A DNA stretch of 54,197 nucleotides from a virus: the IMG/VR virus record IMGVR_UViG_3300010160_000057, positions 1 through 54,197 of that record; one strand, 5' to 3'. Below are positions 1 to 5,385 of the stretch, one piece after another. The notes beneath the pieces are model-generated. The model was not told where the DNA came from. It worked only from the letters and a program-made list of their open reading frames with translations, and searched no databases. The position numbers were made by a program, and so were the translations under genes. Within the stretch, counting starts at the first letter, position 1. The number at the start of each line of letters is the position of its first letter.

Positions 1-111
1 AACTTCCCTGACGGACATATAATTACAAAAGAGAGTTGGGATAATGCTGACAAGATAACCCAAGACGGATTTGTGTATGTGAAGTTTAACGACTTAAGTT
101 TTTATAAATGA
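1..111 (+). CDS. 3' end of an unidentified gene
   Basis: Frame 1 is open from the first base of the window to a TGA at 109-111, giving the last 36 residues of a protein whose start lies outside. The tail ends in FNDLSFYK. No family is recognised. Its stop overlaps the start of the next small ORF in an ATGA arrangement, which supports both being real and translationally coupled. Confidence 0.45.
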   Translation, partial: NFPDGHIITKESWDNADKITQDGFVYVKFNDLSFYK

Positions 112-197
112 GATATAAAATATACGGATTTTTAATGTGGTGTTTATTTATATTTTGTATAGGAATGTCGTTAGTTTTAATATTAAATTTATGTTAA
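108..197 (+). CDS. 29-residue single-span membrane peptide
   Basis: ATG at 108 overlaps the preceding stop (ATGA). The product starts MRYKIYGFLMW and is almost entirely hydrophobic after the first four residues, as expected of a one-helix inner-membrane peptide. A promoter-like site follows directly, so this is probably the last gene of an upstream operon. Function unknown; small membrane peptides are common among phage early genes. Length and composition alone support it. Confidence 0.4.
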   Translation: MRYKIYGFLMWCLFIFCIGMSLVLILNLC

Positions 198-204
198 AAA
201 TGTA

Positions 205-233
205 TTGTATGTAAAAGATATTTATTATCTTTG
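205..233 (+). promoter_or_regulatory. Bacteroidota-type promoter for the replication operon
   Basis: TTG at 205-207, an 18-base spacer, then TATCTTTG at 226-233, which fits the TTG / TAnnTTTG pattern of the Bacteroidota primary sigma factor. Transcription would start near 240, leaving a short leader made of TCAAA repeats before the ATG at 260. It is the best promoter match on the plus strand and fits the start of the early operon. Confidence 0.7.
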
Positions 234-259
234 TACTTTAATTAATCAAATCAAATCAA

Positions 260-562
260 ATGAAATCAGATGTATTTAATCAATATGTTGACCGAGTTAC
301 AGACTTGTTCAACATTGATAGAGAAACCCTATTCTCTAAACTAAAACAAAGACATATAGTAGATGCAAGACAATTACTTTACTACTTATGTTTCAACAGA
401 CAAATGCAATTAGTTATTATCAAAAAGTTTATGAATGATAATGGCTATAACATTGCTCACAATTCAATCATTAATGGAATTAACGTAGTCGACCAAAAGA
501 TTAAGGAAGACAAAGATTATCAATCAATCGTTAAGGATATTGACAAAGCAGTATTTATTTAA
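260..562 (+). CDS. DnaA domain IV-like DNA-binding protein (100 aa)
   Basis: The protein matches the layout of the C-terminal DNA-binding domain of DnaA without the AAA+ part. A first helix (DLFNIDRETLFSKLKQR) leads to the basic signature region IVDARQLLYYLC at about residues 33-44, then a helix-turn-helix ending in HNSIINGIN, where DnaA has its DHTTV-like recognition helix. The match is by eye and the DHT core is altered to AHNS. A role in origin recognition or transcription control is inferred. It is the first gene after the promoter at 205-233, and its leader is a TCAAA repeat. A second DnaA-like protein lies at 11660. Confidence 0.6.
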   Translation: MKSDVFNQYVDRVTDLFNIDRETLFSKLKQRHIVDARQLLYYLCFNRQMQLVIIKKFMNDNGYNIAHNSIINGINVVDQKIKEDKDYQSIVKDIDKAVFI

Positions 563-582
563 TCAAATCAAATCAAATCAAA

Positions 583-1221
583 ATGGAAAACACATTTGAA
601 AAATTGTCGGCTATAAACGTGAACGACAAAGTAGAAAAGAAAAGTAATTTAACTTATTTAAGTTGGGCGTGGGCGTGGTCAGAAACTAAGAAGGCTTTCC
701 CTGATGCTTCTTATCAAATTAAAGGAGACCCTATTACTCAAAAACCATACTTCTATGATGAAAATCTTGGATATATGGTAATGACAGAGGTAACAATTAA
801 TGGTGAGACATTAGAAATGTGGTTACCCGTAATGGACGGAGCCAACAAAGCAATGTTAGCTCAATCATATACCTATTCAACAAGATACGGAGAGAAGACT
901 GTTGAGGCTGCCTCAATGTTTGACATCAACAAAACATTAATGAGATGCTTAGTTAAGAACTTAGCTATGTTTGGATTGGGTATTTATATCTATGCCGGTG
1001 AAGACTTACCTGAAGGAGAGACTACTAAAGTAGTGGCACCCGTGAAACAAGAGCCCGTATTGGAAGACCTAAAGAAAGGTACTGACAATTGGAACAATGT
1101 AATCAAATATGTTACAGCCAACAAGGAATTGGGTATGGAGAAAATTGGTCAACAATTAAATCGTAAATACAAAATCAGTCCGGCATTGAAGAAAGAAATT
1201 GCTAACGTATTAAGTGTATAG
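583..1221 (+). CDS. Single-strand annealing protein, Sak3/DUF1071 type
   Basis: 212 residues. The N-terminal half carries the DUF1071 signature: NLTYLSWAWAW near residues 23-33, then VTINGETLEMWLPVMDG and a region (YTYSTRYGEKTVEAA, MFDINKTLMRCLVKNLAMFGLGIYIYAGEDLP) typical of the family. These proteins anneal complementary single strands in phage recombination and are analogous to RecT or Redβ. The gene that follows within two bases encodes a PD-(D/E)XK nuclease, the expected partner. The start is preceded by an AATCAAATC repeat leader. Family membership is a confident recognition; activity is inferred. Confidence 0.8.
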   Translation: MENTFEKLSAINVNDKVEKKSNLTYLSWAWAWSETKKAFPDASYQIKGDPITQKPYFYDENLGYMVMTEVTINGETLEMWLPVMDGANKAMLAQSYTYSTRYGEKTVEAASMFDINKTLMRCLVKNLAMFGLGIYIYAGEDLPEGETTKVVAPVKQEPVLEDLKKGTDNWNNVIKYVTANKELGMEKIGQQLNRKYKISPALKKEIANVLSV

Positions 1222-1222
1222 T

Positions 1223-1969
1223 ATGGCAGTAGTAAACGCACACATACTTGAATTACTTCGTGATGATAACGAATACTATGGTGGTATTGGTAAGAACTAT
1301 TTATCTAATTCAGATATAGGAACCTTATTAGAGAACCCAAAAGAATTTCGTACACCACGTGAGGACAACAAAGCCTTTGCAGAAGGCAGATACTTTCACC
1401 AATCAATTCTTGAACCTGAGAAGATTAAGGATGTAAAATTTGTTGATGTAACTACTCGTACTACAAAAGAGTACAAGGAGTTTTGCAAAGACAATAACCT
1501 ACCATTTTGTTTATTAAAGAAAGAGATTGACGATGTAAAGAACTTGGTGAAGATTATCAATGGTAACATTGCTTTCTTTGAGGACATATACAGAGACGGG
1601 AACCAATACGAGATACCGGCTATTGGAGAGATACAAGGCATGATGTGGAAGGGTAAGGCTGACATTATAACTAATGAGCACGTGATTGACCTTAAAACCA
1701 CGAGTGATATTCAGAAATTCAAATGGAACGCTAAAAGGTACAACTACGACTCACAATGTTACATATACCAAATACTATTTGGTAAACCTTTAGTGTTCTA
1801 TGTGATTGACAAGGTAACGGGTATCCTTGCGATATTCAAACCTACTGAGGAGTTTGTTAAGGGTGGTGAGTTAAAGGTAGCACGTGCAGTTGATATGTAT
1901 CAAAGATACTTCTCAGAGAACCCAACAGATAGTATTGACAACTATTATATAGACGAGTTCTTATATTAA
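1223..1969 (+). CDS. PD-(D/E)XK exonuclease, RecE/YqaJ-like partner of the annealing protein
   Basis: 248 residues from the ATG at 1223; the frame also offers a GTG nine bases upstream. YLSNSDIGTLLENP near residue 28 and the GxxFHQSILEPE segment are typical of RecB/RecE-type phage nucleases (DUF3799-like). The catalytic core is visible as GKADII (Asp147) followed by VIDLKTT (Asp156, Lys158), giving D-x8-DxK, then a helix with YDSQCYIY, matching the QxxxY motif. Together with the preceding gene it forms a two-component recombination pair: strand resection, then annealing. The family call is strong; polarity and substrate are inferred. Confidence 0.75.
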   Translation: MAVVNAHILELLRDDNEYYGGIGKNYLSNSDIGTLLENPKEFRTPREDNKAFAEGRYFHQSILEPEKIKDVKFVDVTTRTTKEYKEFCKDNNLPFCLLKKEIDDVKNLVKIINGNIAFFEDIYRDGNQYEIPAIGEIQGMMWKGKADIITNEHVIDLKTTSDIQKFKWNAKRYNYDSQCYIYQILFGKPLVFYVIDKVTGILAIFKPTEEFVKGGELKVARAVDMYQRYFSENPTDSIDNYYIDEFLY

Positions 1970-1990
1970 TAAAACATAAATAAAACATAA

Positions 1991-2722
1991 ATGAAATATA
2001 TGGGAAGCAAAGCAAGATTTGTTAATGAAATTTTGCCGATAATTACAAAAGATAGAAAAGAAAATCAATGGTTTGTTGATTTATTTTGTGGCGGATGTTC
2101 TATTTCTCAAGAAGTAAAAGGAAAAGTAATTGCTAATGATAAAAACAAATATTTAATAGCAATGTTTAAAGGACTTCAAGTAAATAGAAATAGACCTACG
2201 GAAATAACAAAAGATTTATACAATGTAGCAAGAGATGTTTATAATGGTAAAGAAAAATCTTTTAATCATACTATGGAAATGGATGATTTTATAGTAGGTT
2301 GGATTGGTTGGATGGGAAGCTACAACGGAAGATTTTTTGATGGTGGATATTCAGGACACAATGTAAACGGTAGAGATTATATTTGCGAGCAAATAAGAAA
2401 TACTGAAAAGCAAATTGACAAAATAAAACATATTCAATTTTTTAGCCAAGATTATTCAATGTTTGATTTTAAAGAACCTTGTATTATCTATTGTGATATT
2501 CCTTATGAAAACACAAAACAATATTCTACATCAAAAGGATTTAATCATAGTAATTTTTGGGAATGGTGTAGAGGAATGACAAAAGAAGGTCATAAAGTAT
2601 TTATTAGCGAATATAATGCTCCAAGTGATTTTACTTGTGTATGGTCAAAAAAAACAACCAACTCAATGAATACCACTAAAACATATAGACCTACTGAAAA
2701 GCTATTCGAGTATAAACCCTAA
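1991..2722 (+). CDS. N6-adenine DNA methyltransferase, D12 class
   Basis: 243 residues, near full length for a Dam-like enzyme. MKYMGSKARF at the start matches motif X (GSK), and VDLFCGGCS at residues 29-37 matches the SAM-binding FxGxG motif. The catalytic motif reads CDIPY at residues 168-172, so the usual DPPY is DIPY. The tail region GHKVFISEYNAPSDF is typical of the family. Likely use: methylating phage DNA to escape restriction or to mark replication. The gene is more AT-rich in wording than its neighbours and is followed by 330 bases of RNA-rich non-coding sequence. The DIPY change may be tolerated, but activity is not assured. Confidence 0.75.
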   Translation: MKYMGSKARFVNEILPIITKDRKENQWFVDLFCGGCSISQEVKGKVIANDKNKYLIAMFKGLQVNRNRPTEITKDLYNVARDVYNGKEKSFNHTMEMDDFIVGWIGWMGSYNGRFFDGGYSGHNVNGRDYICEQIRNTEKQIDKIKHIQFFSQDYSMFDFKEPCIIYCDIPYENTKQYSTSKGFNHSNFWEWCRGMTKEGHKVFISEYNAPSDFTCVWSKKTTNSMNTTKTYRPTEKLFEYKP

Positions 2723-2744
2723 CAATACACCAAGCATATCTTTA

Positions 2745-2800
2745 ATCTCAGGGAGTTATGCTTGGTTCAAATAGACTGAGATAAACTAAAAATTATTTTA
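2745..2800 (+). promoter_or_regulatory. Structured leader, copy 1 (hairpin plus possible pseudoknot)
   Basis: ATCTCAG at 2745-2751 pairs with CTGAGAT at 2776-2782 around a 24-base loop containing TTGGTTCAAATAGA. The strand AAACTAAAAATTATTTTA then runs to an ATG at 2801. AGTT in the loop can pair with AACT after the stem, so a pseudoknot is possible. The same arrangement, with a different but still paired stem, sits before the SSB-like gene at 3054. Likely a cis-acting translational or transcriptional control element; the ligand or protein is unknown. Confidence 0.5.
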
Positions 2801-2842
2801 ATGGAAAATAAAACACTGATAAAATCAATTAGTGGAAAATAA
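2801..2842 (+). CDS. Possible 13-residue leader peptide
   Basis: ATG at 2801, placed after leader copy 1 exactly as the SSB-like start is placed after copy 2, opens a 13-codon frame (MENKTLIKSISGK). ATGGAAAATAAA recurs at 2873 and opens an 11-codon frame that runs into the tRNA-like element. Either may be a regulatory leader peptide or the remnant of a gene cut down to its first codons. Support is positional only. Confidence 0.25.
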   Translation: MENKTLIKSISGK

Positions 2843-2847
2843 AGTAA

Positions 2848-2871
2848 AAAATAAACAAATTTGTTTATTTT
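2848..2871. repeat. 24-base perfect palindrome, possible operator
   Basis: AAAATAAACAAA at 2848-2859 is followed at once by its exact complement at 2860-2871, with no loop. Zero-loop symmetry suits a dimeric DNA-binding protein better than an RNA hairpin. It lies between leader copy 1 and the tRNA-like element. AT-rich sequence makes chance palindromes commoner, but 24 exact bases is long. Confidence 0.45.
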
Positions 2872-2883
2872 AATGGAAAATAA

Positions 2884-2972
2884 AGTCGGTTGGTGTAAGT
2901 GGGAATAAATACCACCTTGGGTAGCAACTCAATTTAATTTGAGGGACAGAGGTTCGAATCCTCTACCGGCTT
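2884..2972 (+). tRNA. tRNA-like element with non-standard D region and 6-base anticodon-type loop
   Basis: AGTCGGT (2884-2890) pairs with ACCGGCT (2965-2971) as a seven-pair acceptor stem with one T-G pair. AGAGG-TTCGAAT-CCTCT (2948-2964) is a perfect T arm abutting it, and T2972 would be the discriminator with no encoded CCA. CTCAA/TTGAG (2928-2943) forms an anticodon-type stem, but its loop TTTAAT has six bases (or eight if the last pair opens), and the 37 bases before it are about 18 too many for a D arm. They hold an extra hairpin, GTGG-(9)-CCAC, at 2899-2915. Read as a class II tRNA, no good anticodon arm forms. It is either an unusual phage tRNA, a tRNA with an insertion, or a tRNA mimic. 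The identity is not assignable. Confidence 0.45.
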
Positions 2973-2996
2973 TTTAATATACCAATTACAAACTTA

Positions 2997-3053
2997 GCCT
3001 TAGAGGTTAGTGGTTGGTTTAATAGACTAAGGCGAACTAAAAAATTATTTACA
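2997..3053 (+). promoter_or_regulatory. Structured leader, copy 2, before the SSB-like gene
   Basis: GCCTTAG at 2997-3003 pairs with CTAAGGC at 3027-3033 around a 23-base loop containing TTGGTTTAATAGA. GAACTAAAAAATTATTTACA then leads to the ATG at 3054. The loop and the downstream strand match copy 1 at 2745-2800, whereas the stem bases differ yet still pair. TTAGT in the loop complements ACTAA after the stem. This is what a conserved RNA structure looks like; its role is inferred to be control of SSB synthesis. Confidence 0.55.
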
Positions 3054-3350
3054 ATGGCAGAAGAAAAAATCTTTGCAGATGGTTTCGTATTCAAACGAAA
3101 CGAAAACGCCCCTGATTTCGTAGTGGGGAGAATTTCAATTAAAGTTAATGAAGCGATTGAGTTCATTAAGAAACACGAAAAGAATGGTTGGGTTAACCTT
3201 GGGGTTAAGACAGCTCGTAGTGGTAACTACTACATTGACTTGGACACCTTCGAAGCGAATGATAGTTCGAAGAAAGAAGGTGCAGTTGACAAGTATGAAG
3301 CCAAATCAAAAGCGGTAGCTGAAGACCCGGCAGACGATTTGCCTTTCTAA
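3054..3350 (+). CDS. SSB-like single-stranded DNA-binding protein
   Basis: 98 residues. The body (FADGFVFKRNENAPDFVVG, FIKKHEKNGWVNLGVKTARS) looks like a small OB-fold domain. The end is a charged linker followed by DPADDLPF, which closely copies the acidic DDLPF-type tip by which SSB proteins recruit partners. It is shorter than bacterial SSB and was recognised by its tail and operon position with recombination and replication genes. It would coat single strands for the annealing protein and helicases. Translation is probably controlled by the hairpin leader immediately upstream. Confidence 0.65.
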   Translation: MAEEKIFADGFVFKRNENAPDFVVGRISIKVNEAIEFIKKHEKNGWVNLGVKTARSGNYYIDLDTFEANDSSKKEGAVDKYEAKSKAVAEDPADDLPF

Positions 3351-3371
3351 CCAATTGATTAGCAATAAGAT

Positions 3372-3398
3372 AGGGGAACTAACACTTCCCCTTTTTTT
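3372..3398 (+). terminator. Rho-independent terminator after the SSB-like gene
   Basis: AGGGGAA (3372-3378) pairs with TTCCCCT (3386-3392) across a seven-base loop, followed by a run of T to 3398. It lies 21 bases after the SSB stop and would end the first early transcript. Confidence 0.8.
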
Positions 3399-3685
3399 AC
3401 CAACGCTCCGTGTCGATATTGCTAATTAGGTACCCCCTATTACTTCTATATGTAATATATATATAATATTTTTTTTATTACTATATTTTGAAGTTAAAAT
3501 TGACATAAACGACAGAAGTATTGATTATCAACAACTTAGATTAAATAAAACGACATAAAAACGACATAAAGATAATAAACCTATATAGTTTATTATATAA
3601 TAATAGGTTTATTATATTTAAAATCAATAGATTATGTAACAAATTTAGTGTATAATTGTTACAAAACTATATAATAAATAAGATT
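3399..3685. other. AT-rich non-coding segment, candidate replication origin or control region
   Basis: No gene was found here. The segment holds a very AT-rich tract (about 3440-3490), a TTATCAACA at 3525-3533 one base off a DnaA box, and direct repeats of CGACATAAA near 3550-3571. It also has a 13-base inverted repeat (ATAATAAACCTAT 3572-3584 with its complement at 3603-3615) and a second inverted repeat GTAACAA/TTGTTAC (3636-3662). An AT-rich unwinding tract, iteron-like repeats and a DnaA-type box suit an origin in a phage that encodes DnaA-like proteins. The dyads could equally be operators for the array that follows. It resembles 53335-53531. Confidence 0.4.
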
Positions 3686-3940
3686 ATGAAACAATCAGCA
3701 GTAGAATTTCAAACAGAACAAATTGGAATATTAGTATCAAAACTTTTTAATGATGAAATATCTAAAGCAGAATTTCACTTTACAAGATTTGAAATATGTG
3801 ACCAAGCAAAAGAAATGGAGAAGCAACAGATTATTGATGCTTATGGTGTAAAAGTAAAACATATGATTGAACAAGGTGCAATAGTTTATATTAACACATT
3901 TGGAGAAGAATATTATAACAAAAACTTTAAAAACAAATAA
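3686..3940 (+). CDS. Small array protein, MK(Q/P)xAVEF family, copy A
   Basis: 84 residues from the ATG at 3686; the frame extends ten codons upstream, but this start sits behind AATAAGATT like its neighbours. It is paralogous to the protein at 4464: MKQSAVEFQTEQI at the N-terminus, EMEKQQIIDAY in the middle and EEYYNKNFKNK at the end. It looks like a short helical protein. No function is known to me. It opens an array of small genes with repeated junction sequences. Its FKNK tail is shared with several array members. Confidence 0.65.
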   Translation: MKQSAVEFQTEQIGILVSKLFNDEISKAEFHFTRFEICDQAKEMEKQQIIDAYGVKVKHMIEQGAIVYINTFGEEYYNKNFKNK

Positions 3941-3944
3941 GATT

Positions 3945-4094
3945 ATGAAAGATATTTTAAAAAAGTTTATGAATGAATATAAACATTTACAGAAGTTTTA
4001 CAAAACTAAAAAAGAATTTAAACAACATTTATTATCAGGAGAAGTAAAAATTAGTATTCCTGATATGATTAATTTAAAAAAAATAAGATTATGA
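3945..4094 (+). CDS. 49-residue basic array protein
   Basis: The ATG at 3945 stands behind the array junction AATAAGATT; a longer frame overlaps the previous gene and is rejected. The product (MKDILKKFMNEYKHLQ...) is lysine-rich and helical. Here the downstream junction ATAAGATTATGA is read in frame as IRL and its TGA ends the protein, overlapping the next ATG. This gene may thus have lost its own stop and read through the junction. Function unknown. Confidence 0.5.
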   Translation: MKDILKKFMNEYKHLQKFYKTKKEFKQHLLSGEVKISIPDMINLKKIRL

Positions 4095-4459
4095 TAATAA
4101 TAGAAGATAATAAATATCCTATCGGTAGATATGCTCCGGGGAATTATATGTGTAATTGTTCTACTTGTAAAACACAGTTTCAAGGTGATAAAAGAGCAGT
4201 TCAATGTGAACCTTGTGCAATAAAAATGACAAAAGAAGAACCTAAAAAAGAATATAACTACATTGGCGAATGTAAAGGCAACAATGGAAATGGTTGTTTT
4301 ATGGATAGTTGTGGACACGATTGTGGGTGCTTTATTATACAAGAAAGAAGTTATAGTGAGGAAGAAGTATTAGAAATTCTTTATAAACATACAGAAGATT
4401 TGTTAGCAGGTAAAAAGTTAACTTTAGAAGAATGGTTTGAACTATTTAAAAACAAATAA
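4091..4459 (+). CDS. Zinc-ribbon-like array protein
   Basis: 122 residues. MCNCSTCKTQF near residues 20-30 and VQCEPCA near 37-43 form a CxC-x2-C plus CxxC arrangement suited to zinc binding, and a second cluster (CFMDSCGHDCGCF) follows. The C-terminal third, ERSYSEEEVLEIL...EEWFELFKNK, matches the end of the protein at 4838. It appears to be a fusion of a cysteine-rich head and the array's common tail. It could bind nucleic acid or a host protein; no function is known. Confidence 0.6.
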   Translation: MIIIEDNKYPIGRYAPGNYMCNCSTCKTQFQGDKRAVQCEPCAIKMTKEEPKKEYNYIGECKGNNGNGCFMDSCGHDCGCFIIQERSYSEEEVLEILYKHTEDLLAGKKLTLEEWFELFKNK

Positions 4460-4463
4460 GATT

Positions 4464-4682
4464 ATGAAACCAACAGCAGTAGAATTTGCAGTAGAGCAAT
4501 TAGAACAATTAATTCCATTTGGACATAAATTGGCAGTTAGAATTATTCTTGAACAAGCCCTAGAAATGGAAAAGCAACAGATTATTGATGCTTGGGAAAA
4601 TGGAGCTTATGGTGGCGGACAATTTACAACTATATTTTATAATTCAGAACAATACTACAAAGAAACATTTAAAAACAAATAA
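4464..4682 (+). CDS. Small array protein, MK(Q/P)xAVEF family, copy B
   Basis: 72 residues from the ATG at 4464, chosen because it follows the junction AATAAGATT. MKPTAVEFAVEQLEQLI, then ALEMEKQQIIDAW and SEQYYKETFKNK, parallel the protein at 3686 along its whole length, so the two are duplicates or alternate alleles. Function unknown. Confidence 0.65.
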   Translation: MKPTAVEFAVEQLEQLIPFGHKLAVRIILEQALEMEKQQIIDAWENGAYGGGQFTTIFYNSEQYYKETFKNK

Positions 4683-4683
4683 A

Positions 4684-4833
4684 ATGAAAAAATTAATAAT
4701 TCTAATTTTAGAATACAAATTACATAGAGCAACTAACGCTGCTAAAAGAGAAAAAAATCCAATTGCAAAAATATCAAAACTATTTAAAGTTAGCGATTTA
4801 CAGGAAAAATTATTAGACCTTAAAAACAAATAA
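4684..4833 (+). CDS. 49-residue array protein
   Basis: ATG at 4684, one base after the previous stop. A hydrophobic start (MKKLIILILEY) is followed by a basic stretch and the tail LLDLKNK. It may be a peripheral membrane peptide or simply a helical protein. It lies within the array and ends with the repeated junction. Function unknown; the longer upstream frame is rejected because it overlaps the previous gene. Confidence 0.45.
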   Translation: MKKLIILILEYKLHRATNAAKREKNPIAKISKLFKVSDLQEKLLDLKNK

Positions 4834-4837
4834 GATT

Positions 4838-5059
4838 ATGGAAACACTTGAAGAAGCAGCTGAAAATTATAATTTGAATACTATTAATGCTTTTGGTGAT
4901 TATGAATCATTTATAGCAGGTGCTAAATGGCAACAAGAAAGAAGTTATAGCGAGGAAGATATGAGAGACGCATATTGCAATGGCGCACTTGGATTAGAAT
5001 ATAAAAAAAGCTTTAATGAAAGTTTTAATAAATGGTTTGAACAATTTAAAAAGAAATAA
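4838..5059 (+). CDS. Array protein with ERSYSEED tail
   Basis: 73 residues, starting METLEEAAENY after the standard junction. FIAGAKWQQERSYSEEDMRD...FNKWFEQFKKK matches the end of the zinc-ribbon protein at 4091 in motif order: ERSYSEE, a helix, then WFExFK. The pattern suggests one tail module joined to different heads. Function unknown. Confidence 0.6.
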   Translation: METLEEAAENYNLNTINAFGDYESFIAGAKWQQERSYSEEDMRDAYCNGALGLEYKKSFNESFNKWFEQFKKK

Positions 5060-5063
5060 GATT

Positions 5064-5345
5064 ATGAAACAAATAAAAAAATCAAAAATGAAAAGAGTGC
5101 TTACAACAATATTAGTTGGAGTATTATTATTTAGTTGTACACCTTCAGAGTCAACACCTCCTACAAATACAACAGATTGTGATTGTGGTGTAGTTGTTCA
5201 AAGTATGTCTTATAACATACCTGACAATCAAGGAGGAGTGATTACACAATCAACAATTATAGTAAGAAATAATTGTACACAACTTACTAAAACAGTAAGT
5301 GGCATATCAGGAATAGTAACAACAGGTTCACAATGGTGTCGATAA
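5064..5345 (+). CDS. Small phage lipoprotein
   Basis: 93 residues from the ATG at 5064, which follows the array junction; a second ATG eight codons in is also possible. A basic N-terminus, a hydrophobic stretch and the lipobox LLFSC (Cys25) mark a lipid-anchored exported protein. A Ser/Thr/Pro linker and a DCDCGVVV segment follow. Small early lipoproteins of this sort can block superinfection, which would be an inference here. It is the only exported product recognised in the early region. Confidence 0.65.
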   Translation: MKQIKKSKMKRVLTTILVGVLLFSCTPSESTPPTNTTDCDCGVVVQSMSYNIPDNQGGVITQSTIIVRNNCTQLTKTVSGISGIVTTGSQWCR

Positions 5346-5349
5346 GATT

Positions 5350-5382
5350 ATGAGTATAATAGAAAAATTTAAAAACAAATAA
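5350..5382 (+). CDS. Ten-codon remnant of an array gene
   Basis: ATGAGTATAATAGAAAAA opens a ten-codon frame (MSIIEKFKNK) behind GATAAGATT and ending in the array junction. It is the start and tail of an array unit with nothing between, as recombination between junction repeats would leave. It may be translated or merely a scar. Confidence 0.35.
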   Translation: MSIIEKFKNK

Positions 5383-5385
5383 GAT

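Larger units (their letters stand above)
3924..5385 (+). repeat. Dispersed junction repeat of the small-gene array
   Basis: Near-identical strings TTTAAAAACAAATAAGATTATG recur at the gene borders near 3928, 4447, 4821 (slightly diverged upstream), 5043 (one change) and 5366 (ending AAGATATG), with partial forms near 4078, 4667 and 5341. Each encodes the tail FKNK, a TAA stop, and a spacer of about five bases to the next ATG. The repeats define exchangeable units one gene long. Confidence 0.7.

Noticed and set aside
2884-2972. Ordinary class II tRNA (Leu or Ser)
   Set aside because: Taking CTCAATTTAATTTGAG as a long variable arm leaves the right length for D and anticodon arms, but no 5-pair anticodon stem with a T33 loop can be formed.
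3924-5385. CRISPR-like array
   Set aside because: The repeats are unevenly spaced, encode protein tails and stops, and the intervals are genes, not uniform spacers.
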